Assembly (NCBI GenBank): GCA_015660865.1
Contig: JACTUA010000005.1
Location: 1 to 64,000 of the forward strand
Length of the DNA stretch: 64,000 nucleotides
Source of the DNA: Methanomicrobiales archaeon
GTDB lineage: Archaea > Halobacteriota > Methanomicrobia > Methanomicrobiales > JACTUA01
Reading direction: 5' to 3'
Position numbers and translations under genes: made by a program. The notes beneath the pieces were generated by a model. That model was not told the DNA's origin, did not search any database, and worked only from the letters and a program-made list of their open reading frames with translations. Positions 16,249-25,378 of this stretch are shown here, one piece after another. Position 1 is the stretch's first letter; each line of letters starts with the position of its first letter.

Positions 16249-16952
16249 CAGGACTCCTCCCCGGGAATGTCGGGAATCTCAGGGGCCTCGGACATTTCGG
16301 GCTCCATCTCCTCGCCGACCTCGGTGACCACGACCTTCGGGGGGGCGGGCTCCACCTTCCTCTTTATGACGAGGAAGGTGTCGGGGAGCTTCGCATCGGG
16401 GGGCACGATCTTCACCTGCACCCCAATGACCCCGAGCTTCTTCACCGCGATGGCGTAGCCCCGCTCGACCACGGTCTTGCTCGGTTCCCCGGCGTGCTTG
16501 ATGTACCCTTCCATGAACTTCTGGACCCTGGCCCTCGGCCCGGTCAGCTTCCCGGCGATGATGACCTCGCAGCCCAGGGCGCCGGCATCCATCACCCTCC
16601 GGAGGATGCTCGATCCCGCCTTCCTGAAGTACCAGCCGCGCTCGATGGCGCTCGCCAGTCGCTCGGCCATGATCTGGGCGTTGAAGTTGGGGTTCGGGAC
16701 CTGCTGGACATCCACCTGAGGAGTATCGACCCCGTAGTTGGTGGCAAGGTCCTGGGTGAGCTGCCGGATCACCTTGCCGCCCTTTCCGATGACGATCCCC
16801 GGCTTCTCGGCAAAGACCGTCACCTGGGTCCCGAGCGGGGTCCGCGCGATATCCATACCCCCGAAGCCGGCCCTCTTCAGTTCCTTGGTCAGGTACTTCT
16901 CGACCCGGACCCTGCGGACGCCCTCGGAGATGAACTTCCTCTCCACTGCCAT
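16248..16952 (-). CDS. rps3: Small-subunit ribosomal protein S3 (uS3)
   Basis: A 234-aa uS3 at the mRNA entry site. The KH domain has the GXXG loop in KPGIVIGKGGKVIRQLTQDL. The C-terminal domain shows AGSSILRRVMDAGALGCEVI and AGKLTGPRARVQKF. The acidic/Pro-rich tail (EEMEPEMSEAPEIPDIPG) is long and likely flexible. A TTG two codons upstream opens the frame, but SD GGAGGTC eight bases away favours ATG 16952. Confidence 0.95.
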   Translation of the reverse strand: MAVERKFISEGVRRVRVEKYLTKELKRAGFGGMDIARTPLGTQVTVFAEKPGIVIGKGGKVIRQLTQDLATNYGVDTPQVDVQQVPNPNFNAQIMAERLASAIERGWYFRKAGSSILRRVMDAGALGCEVIIAGKLTGPRARVQKFMEGYIKHAGEPSKTVVERGYAIAVKKLGVIGVQVKIVPPDAKLPDTFLVIKRKVEPAPPKVVVTEVGEEMEPEMSEAPEIPDIPGEES

Positions 16953-16954
16953 GT

Positions 16955-17416
16955 TCAAGCGACCTCCTTCACGATGACCTCGATGTTCACGGTCTCCCTG
17001 TTCTTGGGTGTCGCCCTCCCCATGGCCCTCGGGAAGAATGCCTCATGGCACCTCCCCCGGTTGGCCATCACGTGGACGATCTTCAGGTTCGCCGCATCCA
17101 GCCCGATGTACTCCGCGTTCTTCTGCGCCGCATTGAGGAGCCGGATGTAGACCTTCGCGGCCTTCTGGGGGTACCTCCCTGAATGCCACCCGGCGAGGCC
17201 GTGGCGGTGGGCGACCTTCTTGTGGTAGGTTCGCATGGGGATGGCCTTCTCGAGCGCCACGACCCTGTTGAGGTACTCGATCGCATCGTCCGTGCGCATC
17301 CTCTTGATGAACCGGGCGATCTCGATGGCATGCTTCGGGGAGATATCCACCTCGTTCGCCTTCGCCCGGGCGATATCCTCACCCTCGATCTGCATACAAT
17401 AACCTGTCCTTGCCAT
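16955..17416 (-). CDS. rpl22: Large-subunit ribosomal protein L22 (uL22)
   Basis: A 153-aa archaeal uL22 lining the exit tunnel. [20 protein letters not shown], then the tunnel loop ([18 protein letters not shown]) and the C-terminal block [20 protein letters not shown] are clear. Two ATGs compete: 17422 overlaps the S19 stop as ATGA, and 17416 gives the more typical MARTGYC start. The difference is two residues. Confidence 0.94.
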   Translation of the reverse strand: MARTGYCMQIEGEDIARAKANEVDISPKHAIEIARFIKRMRTDDAIEYLNRVVALEKAIPMRTYHKKVAHRHGLAGWHSGRYPQKAAKVYIRLLNAAQKNAEYIGLDAANLKIVHVMANRGRCHEAFFPRAMGRATPKNRETVNIEVIVKEVA

Positions 17417-17421
17417 AGCCA

Positions 17422-17835
17422 TCACTTCAGGGGAACGTACTTGCTCGATCTCGTGGCACCGATACCCGCGGCGCCGTGGGCGACCTTGTGTCTCGTCAGG
17501 GCGAACTCACCGAGGTAGTGGTAAACCGCCTCCGGCTGGATATCCACCCTCTGGAACTCCCTCCCGTTGTGGATCTCGATCGCCTTCCCCACCATCTCGG
17601 GCGTCACGATCATGGACCTGAGATGGGTGCGGATCTTCGGGTCGCCGGACCGGACCCGGGAGAGGAGATCCTCCTCGTCCCGGGTGAGGCCCCGCAGGAA
17701 CTTCCTCCGGACCCGTGCGGGCATGATCTTGACCTGGTCCGTGGGCGCCATCTGGACGAGCTCGCCAATGGTGAACCCACGGTACGTGAACTCCTCCCGC
17801 CTCCGGGGCAATCGTCTCTGTGTCTTCTTCACCAT
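17422..17835 (-). CDS. rps19: Small-subunit ribosomal protein S19 (uS19)
   Basis: A 137-aa archaeal uS19 in the head of the small subunit. It starts [20 protein letters not shown]. The C-terminal [20 protein letters not shown], then [20 protein letters not shown] is the strongly conserved S19 signature. It precedes L22 with a four-base overlap. Confidence 0.96.
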   Translation of the reverse strand: MVKKTQRRLPRRREEFTYRGFTIGELVQMAPTDQVKIMPARVRRKFLRGLTRDEEDLLSRVRSGDPKIRTHLRSMIVTPEMVGKAIEIHNGREFQRVDIQPEAVYHYLGEFALTRHKVAHGAAGIGATRSSKYVPLK

Positions 17836-17846
17836 CCGATCTCACC

Positions 17847-18566
17847 TCACTTCTTCTTGATCCCGGTCCGCCTCGCGGCTACGGAGCCGACCGTCCTTCC
17901 GGGCGATGTTCCCCTCGCGATCGTCTTCGGGCGTCCTGCGTGCTGGTGCGAGCCACCGCCGAAGGGGTGATCGATGACATTCATCGCGACCCCCCGGACG
18001 ATGGGCCACTTGGTGGCCCCCGTCTGCATCTTGTGGTACTTCTTCCCGGCCTTCACGAAGGGCTTCTCGCCCCTTCCGCCGCCGGAGACGATCCCGACCG
18101 TGGCCATGCATCCGGGGTTGAACCACTTGAGTTTCCCGGAGGGCATCCGCACGCCGACCTTGTCGTCGTCGGACCGGCCCATCACGAGGGCCTGGGTGCC
18201 GCCCGAGCGGACGAACTTCCCGCCGTCGTTGGGCTTTGCCTCGATGTTGCTGATCATCGCCCCGACGGGGATATCCGAGAGGGGGAGGGTATTCCCGCTC
18301 TTCACCTCGGCGCCCTTGCCCCAGGCGATGCTGTCCCCCACGCCCGTTCCCTCGGTGGCAAGGACGTAGGTCTTCCGCCCGTCCTCGAGGGAGATGAGGG
18401 CGACGGGGCCGTGCCTCGCCGGGTCATGCTCGATATCGACGACCTTCCCCCGGGTGATGCTGTCGTTCCTCCCCGCATGATGCACCTCGGCGCGGTAGAG
18501 GTGGGAGGGGGCGCGATAGGTCGGCCCGCCCCGGCCCCGGTTCTGTGTCTGGATTCTGTGTCCCAT
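17847..18566 (-). CDS. rpl2: Large-subunit ribosomal protein L2 (uL2)
   Basis: A 239-aa uL2, needed for peptidyl transfer and subunit association. RGVAMNVIDHPFGGGSHQ, then HAGRPKTIARGTSPGRTVG is the catalytic-centre loop with its conserved His. The basic N-terminus (GHRIQTQNRGRGGPTYRAPS) is archaeal type. SD AGGTGGG picks ATG 18566 rather than the GTG three codons earlier. Confidence 0.96.
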   Translation of the reverse strand: MGHRIQTQNRGRGGPTYRAPSHLYRAEVHHAGRNDSITRGKVVDIEHDPARHGPVALISLEDGRKTYVLATEGTGVGDSIAWGKGAEVKSGNTLPLSDIPVGAMISNIEAKPNDGGKFVRSGGTQALVMGRSDDDKVGVRMPSGKLKWFNPGCMATVGIVSGGGRGEKPFVKAGKKYHKMQTGATKWPIVRGVAMNVIDHPFGGGSHQHAGRPKTIARGTSPGRTVGSVAARRTGIKKK

Positions 18567-18575
18567 CGTTCCCAC

Positions 18576-18824
18576 CTACATAATGCCGAGCCGGGAGAGT
18601 ATCTCCTCGGCTGCTTTCTCGTCGACGAAGGTGATGATGGCCTTCTTCTCCCCTTTCGGGTTCATCAGGGTGCGGACCGAGGCGACCTCCTTCTCGAAGG
18701 TCTTCTCAATCTCGCGCTTGATCTGGGGTTTCGTCGCCTCGTTCACCACGAGGAACTGGAGCTTGTTGTCCCGCTCCAGGGTCATCATCGCCTTCTCTGT
18801 CACAAAGGGGTACTTCAGGATCAT
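18576..18824 (-). CDS. rpl23: Large-subunit ribosomal protein L23 (uL23)
   Basis: An 82-aa uL23, a docking site at the exit tunnel for [23 protein letters not shown] is the family start. [20 protein letters not shown] and [20 protein letters not shown] are the remaining core. It overlaps the L4 stop by four bases. Confidence 0.96.
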   Translation of the reverse strand: MILKYPFVTEKAMMTLERDNKLQFLVVNEATKPQIKREIEKTFEKEVASVRTLMNPKGEKKAIITFVDEKAAEEILSRLGIM

Positions 18825-19570
18825 GAGAGATCCCCCAGCTTCTTCACCGCTCCCGCGGTCCAGACGGTGAGCCTCCCCGCGTGGGTCCCGGGAGCCAGGT
18901 GCTCTGCGTTCAGCTCGTTCACGCTCACGGCGTCGACGCCGGCAAGGTTCCTCGCCGCCCGGAGGGGCTCGCCCTTCGTGACGATGAGGAGGCTCTTCCT
19001 CTGCTTGTAGTGGCGTCCCCGTATCTTTCCCCGGCCGGGCCGGACCTTCCGGCTCGCCCGTGAACGCTCCACGTCAGGGTAGACCCCGGCTGCCTGGAGT
19101 GCGGCGATGACATCGCTCGTCCGCTCGAGCTTCTCGAAGGCCTCCTCGATGACGATCGGGAGCTTTGCCTCGAACCTGTGCCCCCTCGCCCTCACGAGCT
19201 CCTCGTTCGTGGTCGCCGCGATCGCCGAGAGGAGTGCCTTCCTCTTCTCCTTCTTGTTCACCTTCTCGATGAGGACCTTCTCGACCTTCGGGGGGTGGGC
19301 CTCGCGCCCTCCCCGCGCCTGGGGGACCCGTGCCGCCCGGGATCCGTTCTTGATCCTCGGGACATGGGAGACCCCGCGGCCGCTCCCCCACGAGTGGGCG
19401 GAGGTTCGGATGCCTGCATAGGGGTAGGCCCCGTGGGGCTGGTACCGGGTGCTCTGGATGGCGAGGACCGCCTTCTTGATGAGATCGGGCCGGAAATCCT
19501 CGTCAAAAGCCGCCGGAAGCCGGACCTTCTTCTTCACCTCACCCTTGAGATCCTTGAGTTCAGCTAACAC
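18821..19570 (-). CDS. rpl4: Large-subunit ribosomal protein L4 (uL4)
   Basis: A 249-aa archaeal uL4. The long basic loop that reaches the exit tunnel is visible as [20 protein letters not shown] and [16 protein letters not shown]. The C-terminal [18 protein letters not shown] block is family-specific. In bacteria L4 represses its own operon; whether it acts on the structured leader upstream of L3 here is untested. Confidence 0.95.
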   Translation of the reverse strand: MLAELKDLKGEVKKKVRLPAAFDEDFRPDLIKKAVLAIQSTRYQPHGAYPYAGIRTSAHSWGSGRGVSHVPRIKNGSRAARVPQARGGREAHPPKVEKVLIEKVNKKEKRKALLSAIAATTNEELVRARGHRFEAKLPIVIEEAFEKLERTSDVIAALQAAGVYPDVERSRASRKVRPGRGKIRGRHYKQRKSLLIVTKGEPLRAARNLAGVDAVSVNELNAEHLAPGTHAGRLTVWTAGAVKKLGDLS

Positions 19571-19576
19571 CGTTCC

Positions 19577-20587
19577 TCACCCCTGCTTGCTCTGGGTGCT
19601 TACGTGCGAGATCTCGGGCACCCTGAACTTGTGCTCACCCTGGCGAACCGCCGGCCGGATACGGATAAGCCGTTTCGCCGGCCCGGGGATGGAACCCTTC
19701 ACCAGGATATACGGGTTCCTGACCTCGCCGTAGTGGAGGAAGCCGCCCTTCGGGGTGACCTCCCCGCCGTCCTCTCCGATCCTGAGCACGCGCTTGTTCG
19801 GCTCCGTCCTCTGCTGGTAGCCCATCTGACCGAGGGCGGGGACCTGCCACCGGATGTGGTGGGGGTGCCATGGGCCGAGGGTCCCGACGTGCCGGGCCCT
19901 GCCGACGCGGTGCTTCCGCTTCCGGAGCTTCACGCCCCAGCGCTTCACCGGCCCCTGGGTCCCCTTCCCCTTGGTGACGGCCGTCACGTCCACGTACTGG
20001 CCGACCTTCACCACATCGATCGCCCTCACCTCTTTCCCAAGGACCGACTTCGCGAACTCGAACCTTTTCGCGAGGTTGTCCCCGCCGATCCTGATCTCCA
20101 GGAGCTCAGGGGTCTTCTTGGGGATCCCCGTGACCATGCCCGGCTGGGTCTGCATCACGGCCCGGAGGTCGATGACATCCCCGGATGCGATCCCCTTCTC
20201 GATCTCCGCGAGGATGGCGGTCCGGTCATGCTCCTTGGGCACGGTGATCCGGCGCGAGAGCGAGGGGTCCAGGGTCTCTGACCATACCTCGGTCAGGGGC
20301 CTCGGCCCAAAGGTATCTCCGGTATACGCGCGGATCGCCGTTACCCGGAGCGCCGGGACCTCCACGACGGTCACCGGGATCACGATATCCTTCCCCTCGG
20401 TGGGGCTGCTCTTGTGGTCATCGACCATGACCACGTGGGTCATGCCCACCTTGTAGCCCGCGAATGCCTGGAGGAAGGGCGCCCCCTCGAAGTCCTGCCA
20501 TGACTTGTAGCGCGGAACCTGGCTCTTGGCACGTTTCCTGGGGCTGTAGGCCAGGGAGCCTTTCCTCGGGTTTTTTGTCTTCGCCAT
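19577..20587 (-). CDS. rpl3: Large-subunit ribosomal protein L3 (uL3)
   Basis: A 336-aa archaeal uL3, first gene of the operon. It begins [20 protein letters not shown]. The central finger near the peptidyl transferase centre is [20 protein letters not shown], then [18 protein letters not shown]. The frame continues 43 codons upstream in sequence with no L3 similarity, so ATG 20587 is preferred although its SD is poor (AAGGATGG). Its long, hairpin-rich leader is listed separately. Confidence 0.94.
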   Translation of the reverse strand: MAKTKNPRKGSLAYSPRKRAKSQVPRYKSWQDFEGAPFLQAFAGYKVGMTHVVMVDDHKSSPTEGKDIVIPVTVVEVPALRVTAIRAYTGDTFGPRPLTEVWSETLDPSLSRRITVPKEHDRTAILAEIEKGIASGDVIDLRAVMQTQPGMVTGIPKKTPELLEIRIGGDNLAKRFEFAKSVLGKEVRAIDVVKVGQYVDVTAVTKGKGTQGPVKRWGVKLRKRKHRVGRARHVGTLGPWHPHHIRWQVPALGQMGYQQRTEPNKRVLRIGEDGGEVTPKGGFLHYGEVRNPYILVKGSIPGPAKRLIRIRPAVRQGEHKFRVPEISHVSTQSKQG

Positions 20588-21136
20588 ATCTAAGATCCAT
20601 CCTTGTCCGAACGCAACACGTGCGCGAACGCCACTCTTCTCTCTCTCACTTCCATCGCTGAGGAACCCCGTCACCGTCCGTGAGGGGATGGTGCCGGCCG
20701 TCAGAGGGTCCGGCACGAGAAGCGGCTCTGGTATGGGGCGGTTCGCACGGGCGGATGCCCGGTCTCGCGAAGACTTTCGCGGGGTTGTCGCGAAGTTTCG
20801 CGAAGATATTCGCGAAGAGCGCCTGATCGTTCACCGCGTTCCCGTTTGGCCTGAAAAGGCCGGGTACCGGGCGCGTTCACAGGACGTTGGCCCATGCGGT
20901 GACATCAGATCCAACTTCTGTCAGCCCGTTGTGCTCTCCTTGCACAACTCTGTTCCCTGTCCCTGATAAGGGACGCATGATTCTCGAACCGCCCGCGCGG
21001 GCAGGGTATCCTGCACCAACAGGCGGAGATAGCATTCCGGATGGGTGGATGGTGAGATCATCCATTTTCCGATGCCGGGTGCACCTTCCGTCTGTCAGGC
21101 GGCTTCCTATAAAATTGACTGGATGTGGATATAAAC
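20588..21136 (-). promoter_or_regulatory. Promoter and long structured leader of the ribosomal operon
   Basis: On the minus strand the only good TATA-like boxes lie far from L3: TTTATATC (21128-21136) and TTTTATAG (21108-21115). A transcript from them would have a leader of about 500 bases. Within it are four perfect hairpins: 21045-21064 (six pairs), 21001-21014 (GCAGG/CCTGC, loop of four), 20959-20974 (GTCCCT/AGGGAC, loop of four) and 20928-20948 (GTTGTGC/GCACAAC, loop of seven). CCGCCTG and CGGGCGG enclose the second. Further down, TCGCGA occurs at 20764, 20788, 20798 and 20810. No protein frame in this stretch is convincing. Confidence 0.6.
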
Positions 21137-21192
21137 CTTATTGACGAATGGTCCCCGGCAAAAAAGAGAGCCGGGTCCTCTCTTCCTTGTTC

Positions 21193-21597
21193 TCAGCCGA
21201 AGTAGAGGTCCCCGTCATCGTTGATATAGACCTCGACATCCTCCCGGATATACCGGGCCTTGAAGCGTTCCGGGTTGGAGTCCCTCATCTGGTTGATAAG
21301 GGAGATGGTATCGAACTTTACCTTGATCCCGAGATTCTCGGCCTCGGTATAGATGGCCTTCGCGGCGTCCAGGACGTCGGTCCCGGATTTTACCGTCGTC
21401 AGGTGGGTGGCATCCAGAGTGTAGAGGAACTCCAGGGTCTCCTTGGACCGCCGGATGTTCTCGAGGGCGGCCTTCTCGATAGTGCAGACGTTCGCCTTCG
21501 ATGTCCCGATGATATCTGCTATCTGCTGCTGGGTCAGCCCCTTCTTCCGGTACCGGAGGACTTCTTTCTGCCGCTCGGTGAGGAGACTGTCTTTCAT
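21193..21597 (-). CDS. tfx: Tfx-family DNA-binding protein
   Basis: A 134-aa homologue of Tfx, a methanogen DNA-binding protein originally linked to the molybdenum formylmethanofuran dehydrogenase operon. The N-terminal helix-turn-helix is LLTERQKEVLRYRKKGLTQQ, then QIADIIGTSKANVCTIEKAA, of the sigma-70 region 4/LuxR type. The C-terminal half is the Tfx-specific domain (LDATHLTTVKSGTDVLDAAK). It is read divergently from mtd with about 180 bases between them, a position from which it could control mtd and itself. Targets here are not known. Confidence 0.9.
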   Translation of the reverse strand: MKDSLLTERQKEVLRYRKKGLTQQQIADIIGTSKANVCTIEKAALENIRRSKETLEFLYTLDATHLTTVKSGTDVLDAAKAIYTEAENLGIKVKFDTISLINQMRDSNPERFKARYIREDVEVYINDDGDLYFG

Positions 21598-21723
21598 TAT
21601 TAAATAATTCTATCTTCTTAATTTAACACTTTTGCTTAACATGCCCCCGGACCTGATCCAAACACCTCCCCCGGAGCCCGATCTGGACCCCCCCTAGGCC
21701 CCAAATCTGCAGAGGTTTCACAA

Positions 21724-21735
21724 TCTTTATATTGA
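21724..21735 (+). promoter_or_regulatory. TATA box of mtd
   Basis: TTTATATT at 21726-21733 lies about 50 bases ahead of the mtd ATG in an AT-richer gap and predicts a transcript start near 21755. The gap to tfx (21598-21720) is a plausible shared control region. Confidence 0.65.
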
Positions 21736-21780
21736 ATTTGACCGATACTACGATGTTATTCAACGTCAGAGGTGGAAAAA

Positions 21781-22623
21781 ATGGTTGTAAAAGTCGGAGT
21801 TGCCAAACTGGGCAACATTGCAAGCGGTGTGATGGCAGAGCTGCTCCTTGATGAGCGAGCCGACCGCGAGGACATGCAGACCTTCATGGCCACGAGCGGG
21901 ACGAAGCTCCAGCCCGAGGATATCGAACGCGTCGTCTCCAACATGAAGGCCTGGAAGCCGGACTTCGCCATCGTGGTATCCCCGAACGGGGTCCTCCCCG
22001 GCCCGACGGGTGCCCGCGAGTCCCTCCTTGCAGCAGGGATCCCCTGCATCATCATCACGGATGACATCACGACGAAGAAGGAGGAGTTCGAGAAGATCAA
22101 GGCCTCCAAGTTCGGCTACATCATCGTGAAGGCCGACGCCATGATCGGGGCCCGCCGAGAGTTCCTCGACCCCATCGAGATGGCCGATTACAACGGGAAC
22201 CTCATCAAGGTCCTCGCAGGCACCGGCGCCTTCCGGAAGCTCCAGGTGGAGCTCGACAAGGTCATCGACCAGGTGAAGGCCGGGAAGAAGGGCGACGCAC
22301 TCGTCCTCCCCAAGGTCGCCATCTCCTCGGACTCCGCCGTGAAGGGCGAGTTCACGAACCCCTATGCCCTCGCGAAGGCCCGTGCGGCCTACGAGATCGC
22401 CCAGGCGGTCGCCGGCGTGAACGTCAAGGGCTGCTTCATGACGAAGGAGTACGTGGACTATGTCCCCATCGTCACCTCGGCCCACGAGATGATGCGCATG
22501 GCGGCGAACCTCTGCGACCAGGCCCGGGAGCTCGAGAAGGGAATGGACGCGGTCATCCGGAAGCCCCACAAGAAAGACGGCATGATCGTCTCCAAGACGA
22601 AGCTCATCAGCAAGCCTGAGTAA
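21781..22623 (+). CDS. mtd: F420-dependent methylene-tetrahydromethanopterin dehydrogenase
   Basis: A 280-aa Mtd, which reversibly oxidises methylene-H4MPT to methenyl-H4MPT with coenzyme F420. It starts [36 protein letters not shown] and [20 protein letters not shown] are Mtd-specific blocks. The frame opens at a GTG at 21772, but SD GAGGTGG with five-base spacing selects ATG 21781. It is a single-gene unit: its own TATA box upstream and a T-rich terminator downstream. With mer (24030-25019) and mtr it supplies neighbouring steps of the CO2-reduction pathway. Confidence 0.97.
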   Translation: MVVKVGVAKLGNIASGVMAELLLDERADREDMQTFMATSGTKLQPEDIERVVSNMKAWKPDFAIVVSPNGVLPGPTGARESLLAAGIPCIIITDDITTKKEEFEKIKASKFGYIIVKADAMIGARREFLDPIEMADYNGNLIKVLAGTGAFRKLQVELDKVIDQVKAGKKGDALVLPKVAISSDSAVKGEFTNPYALAKARAAYEIAQAVAGVNVKGCFMTKEYVDYVPIVTSAHEMMRMAANLCDQARELEKGMDAVIRKPHKKDGMIVSKTKLISKPE

Positions 22624-22628
22624 AATCA

Positions 22629-22647
22629 TATTTTCCTATTTTTTTAT
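22629..22647 (+). terminator. T-rich terminator of mtd
   Basis: TTTTCC followed by a seven-T run (22639-22645) lies within 25 bases of the mtd stop. Confidence 0.65.
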
Positions 22648-22708
22648 TCTGTCACGAAGAATTTCCAAAGGGGATACTCTGTACTTCTGAAGAGAATTGT
22701 TTCACCCG

Positions 22709-22880
22709 TGACGCTCCTGGGGGCTGCGCCTTTCGGCTTGCCCCCGCCGCTGTGGCGTCCCCCAGTCAGGATAGGCCTTTCCGGGATGCACCTGTTCCTC
22801 CTCCGGAAAACCGTCCTTTACGAGCTCCCGTACACGACGGGGGATGCCCGCGGCGGGGGCGGAAGTCCCCCAAGAGCCCG
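22709..22880. repeat. Dispersed inverted-repeat element, copy 3 (complete)
   Basis: The left arm (GACGCTCCTGGGGGCTGCGC) matches copies 1 and 4. The right arm (GGAAGTCCCCCAAGAGCCCG) plus ~50 bases inside it is the reverse complement of the single arm at 6771-6845. Spacer and arms together are about 170 bp. It lies between the mtd terminator and the end of the GalT-like gene. The frames spanning it have no recognisable product. Confidence 0.78.
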
Positions 22881-23008
22881 ACAGAAAGATGAATTCTCCT
22901 ACGGCCTCCCCTCGTCTGATGCAATCTGGTATAATCTCATGTGGACATTCCACGCGAAGGGCTCGCCTTCGACCTGCCACTGTAAGGTCAATGAAAAGGC
23001 CGTGAACT

Positions 23009-23950
23009 TCAGGTCGATTCTGTTCCTTTCCACTGCCGGTACATCCTCGCCAGATCCTCGGGCATTGTCAGAATGACGGGTTCGAGGTGGAGCCGTTCCA
23101 TGAAGGCTGAATCAGAGAGAGAGAGCTGGTTGGGGTTGATCCTCGCGATGATGGAGCAGAACGCCGAGAAACCGTGGTCGCACCCCTCCTTGTCGAAGAA
23201 GAGCGAGAGGTTGAAGGCATGGGTGCCAAGCTCCTTATAAAAGGAAATGATCTGGAGGAGATCGCGGACCAGGTCTTTTATCAGAGGGCTGAACTGGGAG
23301 AGACGGGAGATGGGGAGGATGCCCCGGATCTCCTTCTCTCCCAGGGGTACCGGATTGGCGAGCCAGAGGATCCCGCCATCCATGAGGACCCGGCCGGCCC
23401 TGCGCTCGGTCTTCCTGAGGTCATCCCAGTAATTTCGGCCATGCTCCTTCCTGTACTCCTCGCTCCCCGCGAGATATCGGGCTGCAAGGGGTGACGGGAT
23501 GGAATCCACCAGCCCCTGGAGATGGGGATGGGCGAGGCTTGCCCCGGCCGACGGGAGGAAGTTCCAGTTGATGGAGGGATAGCCGTCATGGCCTTCGAGG
23601 GACTCCAGCTGGCCTGTGAAGGCGTCGGCGACCTGTTCCATGCTGAATGTGGAGACCGTGTGTTCGCGGGAGATCACCGTCACCGTGTGCCATTCGGCGA
23701 AGGGGTAGAGGTTCGGGAACGTAACGCTCTCCCCGACAAGGATCCTCCGGCCGTCAGCAAAGACCGGGGTGTCCGAGGTGAGGTTCCCGCCGCAGAACGG
23801 GCATCCCTCCGGGGAATACTCGATCGAGCAGGCCTGGTCGATGCCCCTCTTGATCCGCTCAGAGCTGATCCTGCAGCTGAGGCCGGTGAGCGTCTCACGA
23901 CGGAAGTGGAGCCTGCCCTTTCCTGTCTCCACTATCCGCTCGGTGAACAT
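23009..23950 (-). CDS. GalT-like (HIT superfamily) nucleotidyltransferase
   Basis: A 313-aa protein of the galactose-1-phosphate uridylyltransferase branch of the HIT superfamily. A zinc-type CPFCGG motif lies near residue 50 and the active-site pattern LAHPHLQG near residue 160, where the second His would carry the nucleotidyl group. FPNLYPFAEWHTVTVISREH is the conserved strand before it. Archaeal members of this group are often annotated GalT, but several differ in substrate, so UDP-galactose specificity is only a guess. It stands alone between mtd and mer, with no sugar genes nearby. Confidence 0.8.
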   Translation of the reverse strand: MFTERIVETGKGRLHFRRETLTGLSCRISSERIKRGIDQACSIEYSPEGCPFCGGNLTSDTPVFADGRRILVGESVTFPNLYPFAEWHTVTVISREHTVSTFSMEQVADAFTGQLESLEGHDGYPSINWNFLPSAGASLAHPHLQGLVDSIPSPLAARYLAGSEEYRKEHGRNYWDDLRKTERRAGRVLMDGGILWLANPVPLGEKEIRGILPISRLSQFSPLIKDLVRDLLQIISFYKELGTHAFNLSLFFDKEGCDHGFSAFCSIIARINPNQLSLSDSAFMERLHLEPVILTMPEDLARMYRQWKGTEST

Positions 23951-24029
23951 AGCTCAATGAACGGTGGTCGGGGGCATATAAGAAACCAGCTGAACAGCGG
24001 AGGAAAAAAGGGGGTGATGCTCTTCCGGC

Positions 24030-25019
24030 TCAGACGATGTACTTGCCGAGGAGCCGGATGGAGTTCGTCATGTCGGGTCCGAGTGGGGAGCCGAAGATGA
24101 TCTGGGTGACGCCGGCCTTTTTGAGGTCCTCGCACTTCGCCTTGACCATCTCGGGGGTACCGGCGATGGTGAAGGCATCGATCTCCTTGTCGCTGACAAG
24201 CTCGCCGACGGTCTTGAAGTCGAACTTGCCGAGGGCTTCCTTGATCTTGGCGACCTTGGCTAAGTCGAGACCATGGCGGGTGAGGAGCTCGGGCGGTGAA
24301 CCGGCTGCGATGAATGCCGCGACGATCTTCGCCGCATTGCGGGCCTTCTTCACATCCCCATCGATGGACATGGCGGTGTAGGCACCGACGTCAAAGCCCT
24401 TCTTGCCTACCGCATCGGAGGCCTTCTTGATGATCGGGATGGCGATCTGGAAGTCCTTCGGGTTGGACGCGTTGATGAGTGCCCCGTCGCCGACCCTGCC
24501 GGCGAGCTCGAGGACCTTCGGGCCCTGGGCACCGATGTAGATCTTGACTCCCTTCTTCTTGTCCGGGAGGTTGACACCGGTGAGCTTGGCACCCGCGTAC
24601 TTGAAGAACTGCATCTCGGGGCTCTTGACCTCCTCGCCTGCGCAGAGCTTCCGGATGATCTTGACCGCTTCCTCGAGGCGGGCGACTGGCTTCTCGCCCT
24701 GGATACCGATCTTCGGAAGGGTCGAGAGGTCACCGGGGCCGATGCCGAGGACGGCACGCCCGTCGGACATCTCCTCGAGGGTGCAGATGAAGGACGCGAT
24801 GGCCGCCGGGGTGTCGGTGAAGGAGTTCATAATGCCTGGCCCCATTTGCAGGGTCGTGGTCTCCTTCGCGATTGCTGCGAGCGTGGGATAGCAGTGGCGG
24901 TTGTTGTAGTGGTTGGTGATCCATGCATAGTCAATGTCCTTGTTCTCAGCAAGTTTGCAGAACTTGACAACATTCTTGACATTGACGTTACCGGGGACGA
25001 ATTCTATTCCGTAAGACAA
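24030..25019 (-). CDS. mer: F420-dependent methylene-tetrahydromethanopterin reductase
   Basis: A 329-aa Mer, a luciferase-like TIM barrel that reduces methylene-H4MPT to methyl-H4MPT with reduced F420. It starts SYGIEFVPGNVNVKNVVK. Other family blocks are LQMGPGIMNSFTDTPAAIAS, GRAVLGIGPGDLSTLPKIGI and GVTQIIFGSPLGPD. The start codon is TTG: an SD GAGGTG lies six bases before it and no ATG or GTG in range fits. The product is the substrate of Mtr, whose genes open this window. Confidence 0.97.
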   Translation of the reverse strand: MSYGIEFVPGNVNVKNVVKFCKLAENKDIDYAWITNHYNNRHCYPTLAAIAKETTTLQMGPGIMNSFTDTPAAIASFICTLEEMSDGRAVLGIGPGDLSTLPKIGIQGEKPVARLEEAVKIIRKLCAGEEVKSPEMQFFKYAGAKLTGVNLPDKKKGVKIYIGAQGPKVLELAGRVGDGALINASNPKDFQIAIPIIKKASDAVGKKGFDVGAYTAMSIDGDVKKARNAAKIVAAFIAAGSPPELLTRHGLDLAKVAKIKEALGKFDFKTVGELVSDKEIDAFTIAGTPEMVKAKCEDLKKAGVTQIIFGSPLGPDMTNSIRLLGKYIV

Positions 25020-25054
25020 GGTTTACACCTCAGCACATTATACCGCCAGCAGAG

Positions 25055-25068
25055 GAGATATATATTAT
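25055..25068 (-). promoter_or_regulatory. TATA box of mer
   Basis: On the minus strand TAATATATATC (25057-25067) lies about 40 bases ahead of the mer start and gives a short leader carrying the GAGGTG SD. Confidence 0.65.
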
Positions 25069-25378
25069 CATTTTAAGTTGTGTCCGGAAACGACCGCCGG
25101 TGGGATACTGGATGGGGGGCGATTCCCGGTGCAACCATTCCTTTCGGATGACTGCTCTTCCACGGGTTGCTCTCTCCATGAGGGCAGATGAGGTGCTTTC
25201 AGGAGGGGTTTTCCAGAGATGGTGAGGACCCGGCCAAGCGACTGCTCGCCGGAAGAGAGGCGCCAGCCCTCCACAAACCTAATGCCCCGGGAGGTCAGAT
25301 CTATGGAAGGAGGAACTATTTAGCCCGTTATCTCCTAAATTGGAGCGTGCGGGTCGATACCTCCTGATGGTCTGAAGC
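25069..25378. other. Gap between mer and the FtsZ-like gene
   Basis: About 310 bases without a supported gene. CTCCTAAATTGGAG (25338-25351) is a small hairpin and ACTATTTAGCC nearby is a weak TATA candidate for the FtsZ-like gene. No clear SD precedes ATG 25379. I see nothing else. Confidence 0.4.

Noticed and set aside
20588-20834. Short frames upstream of L3, including an in-frame extension of L3
   Set aside because: No similarity to L3 or to any known family. They run through the TCGCGA array and lack SDs, so a non-coding leader is more likely.
20888-21136. SRP RNA or RNase P RNA
   Set aside because: I looked for the conserved SRP helix 8 loop and the RNase P core motifs on both strands and did not find them.
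22702-23076. Small frames on both strands across repeat copy 3
   Set aside because: They follow the inverted-repeat sequence and have no counterpart with recognisable function.
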